The position numbers and the translations under genes are program-made. The notes below the pieces were generated by a model. It saw nothing but the letters and a program-made list of their open reading frames with translations, did no database searches and was not told the origin of the DNA. Positions 43,892-54,659 of a stretch of DNA of 64,000 nt are shown in pieces. Source of the DNA: Zizania palustris (taxonomy: Eukaryota > Streptophyta > Magnoliopsida > Poales > Poaceae). How positions within the stretch are numbered: the first letter of the stretch is position 1; each line of letters begins with the position of its first letter. Location of the stretch: assembly GCA_019279435.1 (NCBI GenBank), contig JAAALK010000289.1, forward strand, positions 34,291,067 to 34,355,066. Reading direction: 5' to 3'.

Positions 43892-44671
43892 ATGCCTGTC
43901 TACCAAGTCCACAGCTACTGCCGCCACTACGAGGGGTTCGTCCGGGAGCTCCGTATGATGCTCACCTTCCTCGGGTTTCTCTTCGAACCCGAATTCCAAG
44001 GAGTGTACCCCGACGAGTTCGCCGGGCCTTGCGACGTCTCCCTCACCGTCCACGGCTCCGGAGAACACCTGCCGCCCTACACCACAGCACTTGGAGGCCC
44101 GACTTTCGACGTCGCGTGCCAACGAGTCGCCCTTCAGGCCCTCATGGAGTTGAGGATGATCTACGACGATCGTCTTCAGAACTCGTCCTTCCGGCTTGTG
44201 CCGAAGCGTACTCCCGGAGCCCACCGTAGCATCTACCTCGGAGTTCACTCCATGCGTGATCCGGTCATGGCCCGGCAGTCGCGTCTTCTACAGGCTATGG
44301 ATGATCTCCACACCGAGGCGGTGCTCGACGCCGACGAGCACCATGAGGCGGTTGAGTTCCTTCGTGAAGAAACGAAGAACTTGATCCAACAGAATGGTGA
44401 GTTGCAGCGCAAGATCATGCAGCTACAGAAGGATATTGCGGAGATGGTTCCTCTTCTTCCAAGGAAGAAGAAGCCCATCCGTGAGCCCCTCCCTCGCCCC
44501 AAGAGGATCCCGCCACGACCCTCCCCCGCCAGGCCCTCCACCAGCGCCCCTACACCACGCCCCAGCCTCGTCTCCGACTCCATCATCGAGAATTTTCTCG
44601 AGCCCACCATCCCTCTGGAGCCGGGCACTCGTGGTTCCGAGAGCACGGAGACCGCCTCCGGTGGCGAGTAG
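43892..44671 (+). CDS. Element 2 pre-gag ORF, coiled-coil protein of unknown function
   Basis: A 259-residue ORF between PBS and gag, on the gag strand, without stops. Residues 11-120 look globular (RELRMMLTFLGF, then GGPTFDVACQRVALQALMEL and RTPGAHRSIYLG). 130-150 contains AMDDLHTEAVLDAD. About 152-187 is a heptad-like coiled coil (EAVEFLREETKNLIQQNGEL). 191-210 is a basic RKKKP/PRPKR stretch that could be a nuclear localisation or nucleic-acid-binding tail. The rest is Pro/Ser-rich. It is conserved in element 1 despite substantial divergence, so it was probably under selection. I recognise no named domain. It is not a protease, RT or envelope. The ATG touches a strong 3' splice site. Confidence 0.85.
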   Translation: MPVYQVHSYCRHYEGFVRELRMMLTFLGFLFEPEFQGVYPDEFAGPCDVSLTVHGSGEHLPPYTTALGGPTFDVACQRVALQALMELRMIYDDRLQNSSFRLVPKRTPGAHRSIYLGVHSMRDPVMARQSRLLQAMDDLHTEAVLDADEHHEAVEFLREETKNLIQQNGELQRKIMQLQKDIAEMVPLLPRKKKPIREPLPRPKRIPPRPSPARPSTSAPTPRPSLVSDSIIENFLEPTIPLEPGTRGSESTETASGGE

Positions 44672-44844
44672 GCGTTAGGAGTCGCTCTTTAAATAAAAAT
44701 CATAATTTTGTATGTGGTGCCGTCTGCAACGAGTTGTGTTGTAGATGGAATAAGATCTTGGATGTAATGAACAATTTATGCTTGGTATTTTTGGTTGTAT
44801 TATTGTTCCGTCATCTTTGTTTTATCACTATGTGTATTCAGAAG

Positions 44845-47800
44845 ATGGCCGACCACCAGAACACCGGTTCCAACAACAGAGCAGGAGGAAGCCGTGATGC
44901 GCCCGAGGGTGTTGTACCCAACTGGGGTGCAACGGGCCCACGTCAGTCTGGGTCGCCTTCCGCCAACCACCCCACCTTGGCGGAGATGATGGTGAATCAG
45001 AACCACCTGATCACCGCCCTCCTCACCCAAATGCAGAACCAACAGGCTCAGTTGGACCATCTGCAGAATGGGGAACCCGCCCCTCGCGCACCAGCACCCG
45101 CGCCCGCTCCGCAACTCTCCGAGTTTCTGCGCGTGTGCCCGCCCATCTTCTTGAGCACCACCAACCCGATGGAGGCCGGAGATTGGCTTCGCACCATCGG
45201 AAAGAAGCTCGACCTCCTCCCCTGCACCGACCGGGAGCGAGTGGCCTTCGCCACTCACCAGCTCCAGGGCCCCGCCGCTGAATGGTGGGACAACTACCGT
45301 GAGTCCCAGCCAGAGGACCACGTGGTGACTTGGGCAGAGTTCACCATCGCCTTTCGTGCTGCCCACGTCCCCGCCGGTGTAATCGCGGTGAAACAGCAGG
45401 AGTTCTGTGACCTGCAGCAAGGCAACAGGACCGTCATGGAGTACCTCCATGAGTTCAACCGCCTCGCCCGCTACGCACCGGAGGAAGTGCGCACCGACGC
45501 CCTCCGCCAAGCCAAGTTCCTCAGGGGACTTAAGGATGAGCTGTCCATCCAGCTCGTCGCCACCGACTACGCCGAGTTCCAACGGCTAGTCAACAAAGCG
45601 CTCATTCAAGAGACTGAGCAGAACAAGCTGGACCTCAAGAAGAGGAAAATGATCGCCTTCAAGCATCAGCAGGCGAATTCTCAGAGGCCCCGCTTCTTCC
45701 CTCCGCCACCAGCACCTGCCTACCATCCTTGGCCCGCCTACAGGCCACCTCACGCCGCCGGTGGATCCAACGCCGGGCATCCTCGCCCCGCTCCACCAGC
45801 TCCGGCCGCTCAGCCGACACCAGCCGCCAAGGCTCCGATCTTGAAGGATCGCCAAGGAAGGCCGGTCGTCTGCTTCAACTGCCGCAAGGAAGGGCACTAT
45901 GCACACCAGTGTCCCCACCCCAAGCAAGCCCAAGGCGCGGCACCCAACCAGGCGGTTCGTGCCCGCGTCAACCACATCAGCGCGGAGGAAGCTCAGGAGG
46001 CTCCTGAAGTCGTGCTCGGTACGTTTACTGTGAATTCCGTACCGGCCGTCATATTATTTGACTCTGGAGCAACCCACTCCTTCATCTCGGAAAATTTTGT
46101 GAAAACAAATGAACTAGACGTGCTCCCTCTACCCGTTCCCATGGTGATTGCCACCCCCGGCAATAGGACCTTAGCCCGCTTATACAGCCCTAAGGTTCAA
46201 ATTGACATCCAAGGAATACAGTTTCGGGCCGAGCCAGTCCTCATCCAATGCACCGGACTCGACCTTATACTAGGGATGGATTGGTTGATGAAGCACAAGG
46301 GAGTGATCGACTGTGCCAACAAGTCCGTCACGGTGACCAACCCTGAAGGCTCAGCCATCACCTTTCGGATGACCAGTCGCAAACCACTCGGAGCATCCCT
46401 TCGCTCGATAGCTCTTGAAGAGGTGCCTATAGTCAAGGAGTTTGCGGATGTCTTCCCTGAAGACCTACCCGGAATGCCTCCCAAGCGGGACATCGAATTC
46501 AGAATCGAACTTGTCCCCGAGACCACTCCGATCTCCAAGCACCCGTACCGAATGGCCGCCAATGAACTAGCCGAAGTCAAGAGCAACATCGAAGACCTAG
46601 AGCAAAAAGGGTATATTCGGCCAAGTACCTCACCCTGGGGTGCACCGGTCATATTTGCCATGAAAAAGGACAAGACCAAGAGGATGTGCGTGGACTATAG
46701 AGCCTTGAACGACGTAACCATCAAGAACAAGTACCCATTGCCTCGGATCGACGACCTGTTCGATCAGCTGAAAGGATCCTCGGTGTTTTCTAAGATCGAC
46801 CTCAGGTCAGGTTATCACCAGTTGAGGATTAGAGAAGAAGACATACCCAAGACTGCCTTCACCTCCCGCTATGGACTCTACGAGTACACCGTGATGTCGT
46901 TCGGACTCACGAATGCCCCGGCCTTTTTCATGAACATGATGAACAATGTATTCATGGAGTTCTTGGACAAGTTCATCGTGGTATTCATCGACGATATCCT
47001 CGTTTACTCCAAGACCAAGGAAGAACACGAGACTCACCTCCGTTTGACCCTCGGAAAGCTAAGGGAGCAGCAACTGTACGCCAAATACAGCAAATGCGAA
47101 TTTTGGTCGTCTGAGGTAAAGTTCCTCGGCCATGTCATATATGCCGGAGGAATAGTAGTGGACCCAACCACCGTGGAAGCAGTAACCAACTGGCTGCAGC
47201 CAACAACCGTGACCGAGATCCGGAGTTTTCTCGGATTGGCCGGATACTACTGCCGGTTCATTGAGAATTTTTCCAAGATCGCCAAGCCTATGACCAGACT
47301 TCTGCAGAAGGAAGTGAAATTTGAATGGACCCCCGACTGCGAAGAAAGCTTCCAGACCCTCAAGAAGAAGCTAGTGTTAGCTCCTATTCTGACTCTGCCA
47401 GACATCCGGAAAGACTTCCACGTCTACTGTGATGCCTCTCGTCAAGGATTGGGATGCGTCTTAATGCAAGAAGGGAAAGTGATATCCTACGCCTCCCGAC
47501 AGCTGAGACCGCATGAGCTGAACTACCCAACCCACGACCTGGAATTAGCAGTCGTGGTTCATGCCTTGAAGATATGGAGACAATACCTTGTGGGGAATCG
47601 GTGTGAGATCTTCACCGACCACAAGAGCCTCAAGTACATATTCACCCAACCAGATCTGAACCTCAGGCAAAGGAGATGGTTGGAACTGATAAAGGATTAC
47701 GACTTGGGCATCCATTATCATCCGGGCAAAGCGAATGTGGTGGCAGACGCCCTTAGTCGAAAAGGGTACTGCAATGCCATCATGATTCAGGACCAAGCTC

Positions 47801-49311
47801 CTTTACTCTACAAGGCGATGGAAAGGCAAAACCTAGGGATCACCACCCGAGCGTACCTCGCTGCCTTGGAATCTCGGCCTGTCTTAATAGACCAGATCCG
47901 AGAAAAGCAGAAGGAAGATCCGGACACCCTGGAGATCCAGCAGAACATGAGGAAGGGTAAAGCCCCTGGATTTTCCGAGGACGAGCATGGTACCATCTGG
48001 TTCGGAAACCGGATCTGCGTACCCAACAAACCCGAGTTGAAGACCCTCATCCTTCAAGAAGCCCACGATACTCTATACTCCATCCATCCCGGGAGTACGA
48101 AGATGTATCAAGACCTAAAGGAGAAATATTGGTGGGTCAGCATGAAGAGAGAAATAGCAGAGTATGTGGCCAAGTGCGACACATGCCGACGAGTCAAGGC
48201 AGAGCATCAAAGGCCTGCCGGACTTCTTCAACCTCTCAAGGTCCCTAAATGGAAGTGGGAAGAGATAGGAATGGACTTCATCACAGGACTGCCCAGGACC
48301 CAAGCTGGTCACGACTCTATCTGGGTGATCGTCGACCGACTCACCAAGGTAGCTCACTTCGTTCCGGTCAAGACAACTTACACCGTCGCCAAGTTGGCTG
48401 AGTTGTATATGACCCGGATCGTGTGCCTCCACGGAGTTCCTAAGAAGATTGTATCTGACCGCGAGAGTCAGTTTACCTCCAAGTTTTGGAAGAACCTTCA
48501 AGAGGAACTCGGCACCCGGCTGAACTTTAGCACCGCCTATCATCCACAGACCGACGGTCAAACCGAAAGGGTCAACCAGATATTGGAGGATATGCTTAGA
48601 GCTTGTGCTCTAGACTTTGGTGGAATGTGGGACAAGAACTTACCATATGCAGAGTTCTCCTACAACAACAGCTATCAGGCCAGCCTGCAAATGTCCCCGT
48701 TCGAAGCACTCTATGGACGTAAGTGCAGAACGCCGTTGCTCTGGGATCAAACCGGAGAGTCGCAACTGTTTGGGACTGATTTATTAAGAGAAGCTGAAGA
48801 GAAGGTTAAGATCATAAGAGACCGATTGAAGGCGGCCCAATCTAGGCAAAAGAGCTATGCCGACAACCGTCGAAGAGACCTAGCCTTTGAGGAGGGCGAT
48901 TATGTCTATCTCCGAGTCACTCCCCTCCGTGGCACTCAAAGGTTCAACATGAAAGGCAAACTGGCACCCCGCTACGTCGGACCTTTCCAGATCCTCCGAC
49001 GACAAGGAGAAGTGGCATATCAACTTGAACTGCCTCCATCCTTGGCAGGAGTTCACGATGTGTTCCATTTCTCTCAGCTGAAGAAGTGTCTCCGTGTACC
49101 CACCGAGCAAGCCGACCTTCAGCAGCTTAATGTCCAAGAAGACTTGACCTACATAGAGAAACCCGTCAAGATCTTGGAAACCAAGGAGAGAGTAACCAGG
49201 AGTCGCGTTGTTCGCTTCTGCAAAGTCCAATGGAACAACCATCCCGCCGAAGAAGCCACCTGGGAAAAGGAAGACGAACTGAAAGCCCAATATCCCGAAT
49301 TATTCGAGTAA
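44845..49311 (+). CDS. Element 2 gag-pol polyprotein with C-terminal chromodomain
   Basis: 1488 residues from the ATG at 44845 (MADHQNTG); an in-frame upstream ATG at 44734 exists but lies before the acceptor GTATTCAG. Gag capsid: GDWLRTIGKKLDLLPC to about residue 270. Zinc knuckle CFNCRKEGHYAHQC 343-356. Protease active site DSGA at 406. Reverse transcriptase FIDDILVYSK with Asp716-Asp717. RNase H Asp863. Integrase zinc finger H1074, H1081, C1111, C1114, and the catalytic triad D1144, D1205, E1241 with the exact D-35-E spacing. Chromodomain at about 1437-1488 (VKILETKER, CKVQW, EATWE), thought to steer integration to particular chromatin. Gag and pol are one frame, as in this lineage. No damage seen. 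Confidence 0.95.
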   Translation: MADHQNTGSNNRAGGSRDAPEGVVPNWGATGPRQSGSPSANHPTLAEMMVNQNHLITALLTQMQNQQAQLDHLQNGEPAPRAPAPAPAPQLSEFLRVCPPIFLSTTNPMEAGDWLRTIGKKLDLLPCTDRERVAFATHQLQGPAAEWWDNYRESQPEDHVVTWAEFTIAFRAAHVPAGVIAVKQQEFCDLQQGNRTVMEYLHEFNRLARYAPEEVRTDALRQAKFLRGLKDELSIQLVATDYAEFQRLVNKALIQETEQNKLDLKKRKMIAFKHQQANSQRPRFFPPPPAPAYHPWPAYRPPHAAGGSNAGHPRPAPPAPAAQPTPAAKAPILKDRQGRPVVCFNCRKEGHYAHQCPHPKQAQGAAPNQAVRARVNHISAEEAQEAPEVVLGTFTVNSVPAVILFDSGATHSFISENFVKTNELDVLPLPVPMVIATPGNRTLARLYSPKVQIDIQGIQFRAEPVLIQCTGLDLILGMDWLMKHKGVIDCANKSVTVTNPEGSAITFRMTSRKPLGASLRSIALEEVPIVKEFADVFPEDLPGMPPKRDIEFRIELVPETTPISKHPYRMAANELAEVKSNIEDLEQKGYIRPSTSPWGAPVIFAMKKDKTKRMCVDYRALNDVTIKNKYPLPRIDDLFDQLKGSSVFSKIDLRSGYHQLRIREEDIPKTAFTSRYGLYEYTVMSFGLTNAPAFFMNMMNNVFMEFLDKFIVVFIDDILVYSKTKEEHETHLRLTLGKLREQQLYAKYSKCEFWSSEVKFLGHVIYAGGIVVDPTTVEAVTNWLQPTTVTEIRSFLGLAGYYCRFIENFSKIAKPMTRLLQKEVKFEWTPDCEESFQTLKKKLVLAPILTLPDIRKDFHVYCDASRQGLGCVLMQEGKVISYASRQLRPHELNYPTHDLELAVVVHALKIWRQYLVGNRCEIFTDHKSLKYIFTQPDLNLRQRRWLELIKDYDLGIHYHPGKANVVADALSRKGYCNAIMIQDQAPLLYKAMERQNLGITTRAYLAALESRPVLIDQIREKQKEDPDTLEIQQNMRKGKAPGFSEDEHGTIWFGNRICVPNKPELKTLILQEAHDTLYSIHPGSTKMYQDLKEKYWWVSMKREIAEYVAKCDTCRRVKAEHQRPAGLLQPLKVPKWKWEEIGMDFITGLPRTQAGHDSIWVIVDRLTKVAHFVPVKTTYTVAKLAELYMTRIVCLHGVPKKIVSDRESQFTSKFWKNLQEELGTRLNFSTAYHPQTDGQTERVNQILEDMLRACALDFGGMWDKNLPYAEFSYNNSYQASLQMSPFEALYGRKCRTPLLWDQTGESQLFGTDLLREAEEKVKIIRDRLKAAQSRQKSYADNRRRDLAFEEGDYVYLRVTPLRGTQRFNMKGKLAPRYVGPFQILRRQGEVAYQLELPPSLAGVHDVFHFSQLKKCLRVPTEQADLQQLNVQEDLTYIEKPVKILETKERVTRSRVVRFCKVQWNNHPAEEATWEKEDELKAQYPELFE

Positions 49312-49340
49312 CGTTCCAATCTCGAGGACGAGATTCTTGT

Positions 49341-49352
49341 AAGGGGGATAGG
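49341..49352 (+). other. Polypurine tract of element 2
   Basis: AAGGGGGATAGG lies two bases before the 3' LTR and matches element 1. Confidence 0.85.
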
Positions 49353-49354
49353 TT

Positions 49355-52300
49355 TGTAACACCCCAAATTTTCAAAACAATAAAAATATTATTAAATTCA
49401 ATTTCTTGGAATTTATATTTCTGAAAATACTTTCAATACTCTTTTATACCCTTTTGAACTACAACATAGAGTAGATGGCCAAACCAGGAGCTGAAAATTT
49501 TTGCATAGACTCCCAAGGCCAAGAAATGTTTTTGAGAATTTTTACAAATTTTTACCCACTTTGGAAATGCCCCAAAAGGTTTAAACTATTTTCTGCAATT
49601 ATTTTTAATCAGAAAACCTTGGAAAACAGTAATGGGCTCCCCTCCCTCCTTTCTCTCTCTCCCGGCCGGCCCAGCCCGTTCCATCGCGCGCCTTAGACTG
49701 ACGACCGGACCCCACCTGTCGGCGCCAAATCCCTCCCCTCGCGCGCGAACCCGACACCGCGGCCCCACCCGTCAGCCTTCCCGTTCGCTCGCTCACGCCC
49801 GCTGGCCAGTGGACCCCGCTTGTCAGATCCGTCGTCAGCCTCGCGCCGTCGCCCCCAAACTTCGCCGGCCGCCTTTACTCCCTCGGATCCGCTCGTCGCC
49901 GGTCCCCTCCCCTTCATTATTCGCCAGCATTAAAGCCCCCGGATCACGTCGCCCGTTTCCCCTTTAATCCCACGCGTAATTCCCCCCCTGTCGCCCGCAT
50001 GCAGAGAAACCGCTCGCCGGCGTTAACTCACTGCCCTCCCCCGATGACGCCCTCCCTGTCCCCGCCGGCACCCCTATTTAAACTGTCGCCCTGCACCGCG
50101 TTCGGTTCACGCACCCATTCGCACTCAGACCAAGCAGAACGCACACACGTCGCCTGTTAGCGCCATCCCCCTGTTTCATCTCCGGCCACCGTTCGCCGTC
50201 GCCGCGGACCACCTCCGCCCGTGCCTCCGCCATCAACGTGACCGCAAGGACGATCCCTACCTCGGCCACACCTCCGTTGGTTGAGGAGATCACCGGAACA
50301 CAATCGCCGACGAGGAGCCCGAACCACTCCGCCGTCTACCCTCGCCGCCGACAGCGCTCCGTCGACCCCTCACCTCGCCTAAGGTACCTTCGTGACCGCC
50401 GTAGTGCCCTCTTTCCATTTTTAGGCTTAGCTTGGGCCGCCGTCGCTCGCCGTGGCCGCTGGCCCGCTCGCCGTCATCGGAGAAGACGACCGGCACGGGT
50501 CGAGTACCCGTGCCGTGTCGGATCTGATCCCGACCGTGCGATCGCGATCGGACGACGCACGTGAGCCCGCGTGCGCAATCTAATCCGCACCGTTAGATCT
50601 CGGCGAAGGGGTATGTTTTAATCTCGTGCGTCCGTTAGTTTTTTAAAACCCGCGGTTGATCTGGATCGTTCATCGCGTACCGGTTCGATGTTTTAATCCT
50701 GGCCGTCCACATCGACTTACGCGTCCCGCCTCGCCCTCGCGCGTCGGATCTGGATCCGACGGTCCAGATTGACCCGGCGCACGCACACAGTGCGCGGGTT
50801 CACCGTGAGCCTGGCTCACCGTGGACCCGAGGGATTTAAAATTTGAAAATAAATTCCAGAAAAAGGGTTTAAAACTTGTAAAATTCATATCTGGCGCATT
50901 TGAACTCTAAAAATTGCCATTCCAATTTCAGAAAATTCATAATAATATTCTCTACACGTTTATACGATAAAAACAGTAGGTTTACATTGGACATTTCATG
51001 ATTATTTAAATGAATGTTTAAGTACCCTTAGGTTAGAAATGTAAAATTTAATTATTTAAATTCCAGTAAAGTTTATATTTATTTATTTCCTGTTGATATG
51101 AACAAATCACTAAGTTTTCTATGGAACTTTCATTTTAAATCTATTAAAGAACTTAAAATTGAGAATCACCCCTTTTAAAACCCTTTTTCCAAAGGGTAGC
51201 ACTCCATTTTAATTCATTTTAAAATTATTTATAAACTGAATTTCAGAACTCTAACAACTTGATTTATTTCTAATCAAACCAACTTAAACCTATGAGATTA
51301 TTATGTGATGTTATATTGTTTGGTTGAATGTTGTATTTACTTTATTTTACTTTACTATATCAAAAAGACTACGACGTCGCCGAGGAGCCGGAATACTTCC
51401 CGGAAGTCCCTCCCTCGCCTTTCGCTGAACAAGGCAAGTCACCAAATCAATCTTTTGAGCATATTGAACCCATGTTTGATTAAACTATCGCTAAAACCCA
51501 TAGGTTATATATATGCATTAGTCAAATGAACCCTTACATTATATTTATTTAGGATCCCCCGACCTTGATGTGCAACCCAAGCCATGCTATCTCGCCTAAC
51601 CTCCTTGTCACCATATGATCAATGATATTAGCTAGTGTCCAATGTATTGACACGATCGCTATAGGATAAAAATGAGTCGTAGCAAAATGGTTCTATTATA
51701 TGATCCCCGTTACTTCTTATCCTTGGAAATTCTATTGGTGATGAGTTATGGTTGTGAGTGTATGCATGGTGGGTTCCGGGTGCAAGCTAGGGCATTGGTC
51801 GGTAGCACCCCGGGCACTATAAGGACCGGTCTGAGGGATCCGTTGCAATACACTTACGTACTAACCACAAGTCTAGTGGGTAAGTCCTAACTAAGGTATG
51901 GGTTGTTCCAAACCGAGGCCACCATTTGGAGATGGGTCAAGTTGCACCTGCGGGTGACTTGTACCAATGTGGCGCAAAAGGGGGTGCGACGTTAGCCGGG
52001 ATGCGGCCCGGCGCGCCGGCGAAACCTAGAGCGGGTGGTTATCGCTTGGAACATCTCATATTGAGGTTTTGGCACGAGTTCCCGTGAAATGGGTCATCTC
52101 GTTTGGGATGAGTGCGTGCCTTGTGGGTACAGTAGTACATCTCTGATCAGAGTCTTAAATCTTTTCGAAAAGCCGAGCCCACGGTCAAGGGCGGGTTGCG
52201 TGACATCCCCCAGTTAGTTTACTTTGAATATGTATGTGCATGATGGATTGACATGTAAGGACCGTTGAGCGAGGTGGGGCTGACTGTACCCCTCGAGTTA

Positions 52301-52739
52301 GTTGATGTTGATGATGTTCATGTTTACTTTCCGCATGATTAAAATATGATTACACTAAATGCAATAACTGTAATTGTACTTTTCCGCAATGTTAGCCATT
52401 ACCCTTCCTTGTTTATTATCCTGCATTATTTCTTGCATTTGCGGTGGCTTGTTGAGTACTTTTTGTACTCATACCCGTTGGACTCCACAGAGGATGCTTA
52501 CTACGAAGACGGTCTGGAGTAGCGACCCAGTCGAGAAGAAAAATCCTGAAGAAGATGTTCGTCATGCCGTTATCTAATTATTTTTATTTACTGTTTTTAT
52601 TAAAATTGTGATGTAATAAATATGGTCTGCGTACCATGAATACTGTCGTATGTACGATTGTCGCATGATGAACCTCTTGTATTATTGTTTTTCTTATGAA
52701 ATTCAATAATGTCTCGATTTGTTAAATCGGGGCGCTACA
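49355..52739 (+). repeat. Element 2 3' LTR (3385 bp)
   Basis: Nearly identical to 40373-43753. Differences are scattered and mostly transitions (for example near 49796, 49815, 50087, 50180 and 52566). Its right end GGGGCGCTACA joins the kinase remnant GGCTTCGAGG. Confidence 0.93.
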
Positions 52740-52865
52740 GGCTTCGAGGTGTTGAGTGGACTTTTGAGATGCAACCCGGAGAAGAGATTATCGTCGGCGC
52801 AAGCTCTCCGGCACCGGTGGTTCAAGGTGTCCTGCAGTGCCAGCCTACGACATCGCCGACGATAG
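52740..52865 (+). pseudogene. Partial kinase B2, 3' piece
   Basis: It encodes GFEVLSGLLRCNPEKRL to the C-terminal SLRHRRR and stop, continuing the piece that ends at 40372. One substitution turns the usual VSDSAS into VSCSAS, shared with 60305-60631. Confidence 0.9.
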
Positions 52866-53072
52866 ACTAGATTTTGTATTAAGAAATATGATCATGTGTA
52901 ATTAAAGTGATGCTGATATTAATTATCAAATGTACCGTGTGTCGTTGATTTGATGCTAAACAAACAAATTAACCTCATTGCACTCCAAACAATATCTATC
53001 TATCTATCTAGTACAAACAGGAGACTCATAGCGCCAAATGATGCTCTGCTGTTAATAATATAAAAAAAAGAA
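52866..53072. other. Kinase 3' flank (matches 60632-60838)
   Basis: Collinear with the flank of the partial kinase at 60.6 kb, including the (TCTA)n microsatellite TATCTATCTATCTATCTAG. Confidence 0.75.
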
Positions 53073-54090
53073 GGAAGAAGTCTAAATTAAACTATCGCTG
53101 AAGTTTGAATAACCCTCTTAAAATTTTTTTACCATCTGAAAAATACCCATAGTGTTGAAAAATAGCTCAATCTATAACTTTGAAGGGTGGTTTTGTTGAT
53201 GTGATGAAACCGTGGGTGGTTTTGCTGACGTAGCATTGGTGATGTGGCAGATCAATGAAAAAGTCTAAATTACACCTTCAAACTTTGCCTAAAGTCTAAA
53301 TAACCCCGGAAAAAATAAAAAATATTTAAAAATTGACTTCTAATTTTTTTAATAATTCTGTTTTATTTTCCGAAAATCCAAAATAGTGTTGAAATCTTTA
53401 AAAAATCATAACTAATTCATTTTAACTCTAAATTGGACCATTCAAATTGCATAATTTTTTTGAAAATGTGATCTATATAATAAAAATAATTTCACACACA
53501 ATATGATTAATCTTAAATATTGTTTGTAATTAATTAATTTGACGTAAAGTTTTTGAAGTCAACGAGGAGCCCATTTTCATCAGGGAAACTCTTGTTTTTA
53601 TTTATGTTTGGCAAGTCAAGTCATCTAAGTTTATTCTTTGACTGAGACAATAATAAATATTTATTTTAGAATGTCACCGGGAAGAGGCTATAAAAAACTA
53701 TGGTGCAAATTTTTTATCAAACTAAAAAAGTTAATTAACCAATGAGATACACTTACATGTACAATATAGGGTTCACGATCTTGGAATAATGGAAGAGAAG
53801 AAAGAAGATTTGGACCAGAAAATTAAAATTTTAAAAAGATTTTTTCTGATTTGGAACAATTTTTTAAACATGTAAGCGTATCTCATGAGTTAATTAACTT
53901 TATTTAGTTTAGTAAAAACTAGCACCATAGTTTTTTATTGACCCTTCTCAGTGACATTATAAAATAAATGTTTACTATTGCCCCTATCAAAGAATAAACT
54001 TAGATGACTTGACTTACTACACATGAATAAAAACAGAAGTTTCTTTGATGAAAATGGGTTCATCAAGGACTTCGGAAACGACACGTCAAA
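53073..54090. mobile_element. Foldback/long-TIR element, truncated copy
   Basis: It starts GGAAGAAGTCTAAATTAAAC and follows 60839-61855 closely, covering the whole left arm and about a third of the right arm. It breaks off after ACACGTCAAA at 54090, where unrelated GC-rich sequence begins. The full-length copy is at 60839-62339. Confidence 0.8.
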
Positions 54091-54659
54091 AGCCAGAGTC
54101 TGCCGGAACTCCCCCACGCCGAGTTGGGCAGTCAGGCTTGCTCCCATGATTTTTTTTGCCTGACGGCTCTACGTCAAAGACCACGCCCAATTGGCATCTT
54201 TGGGGCAGGACGACGACAAATTTGAAGAGGGCCACGCGCCCTGCCGGCGGCTTCAGAGGGGGACGGCGGCGAATTTGAAGAGGGTTGCGTGCCTCGCCAG
54301 CGGCTGTGGAGGGGGACAACGTCGTCCTCGAAGAAGGCTGCGCGCCCCGCCGACGGCTGCGGAGGGCGACAACACCGTCCTCGAAGAAGGCCGCACGCCT
54401 AGCCAGCGGTTTCGGAGTGGGGACACTGGCATCTTCGGAGAGGGGCCACGCGCCCTGCCGGTGGCTTCAGAGGGGGGCGTGCGAGGCAACGACGGCTTTC
54501 AAAGGTGGCGCGGGATGGAGCCCTGTGCTGGAGCTTGTGGAGGGCAAAACGGAGGAAGAGGCACGGTGCCACCGATCTGTCCACACGGAATCAAGCCGCA
54601 AAAGATCCAGATCCGGTTTAAAGCTCGAGGACGAGCTGATTTCCGAGGGAGGGAGAGAT
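54091..54659 (+). repeat. GC-rich minisatellite (about 55 bp unit) and copia-like 3' internal end
   Basis: From about 54195 to 54490, five diverged units of roughly 54-57 bases repeat the order GAGGGxGACAAC, TTTGAAGA or CTCGAAGAAGG, then CGCCxGCGGCT. The repeat is open in several frames, so translated products look repetitive, but no start, promoter or known domain supports a gene. 54640-54658 is purine-rich (CCGAGGGAGGGAGAGA) and touches the LTR-like TGTTATGTGC, as a polypurine tract would. Confidence 0.55.

Larger units (their letters stand above)
40373..52739 (+). mobile_element. Element 2: young, apparently intact Ty3/gypsy chromovirus
   Basis: A 12.4 kb plus-strand element: 5' LTR 40373-43753, PBS 43757-43769, pre-gag ORF 43892-44671, gag-pol 44845-49311, polypurine tract 49341-49352 and 3' LTR 49355-52739. 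All ORFs are open. The LTRs differ by about 22 substitutions and four single-base indels by eye (about 0.65%). It is inserted in a partial kinase. The right flank starts GGCTT and the left flank ends CTGTT, best read as a GGCTT duplication with two bases lost on the left. The chromodomain and domain order put it among Tekay-like chromoviruses (clade inferred). It shares family features with element 1, but the LTR U3 regions differ. Confidence 0.95.

Noticed and set aside
44800..45582. 260-codon open frame antisense to element 2 gag
   Set aside because: Shadow of an intact gag. Codon-mirrored composition, no promoter or domain.
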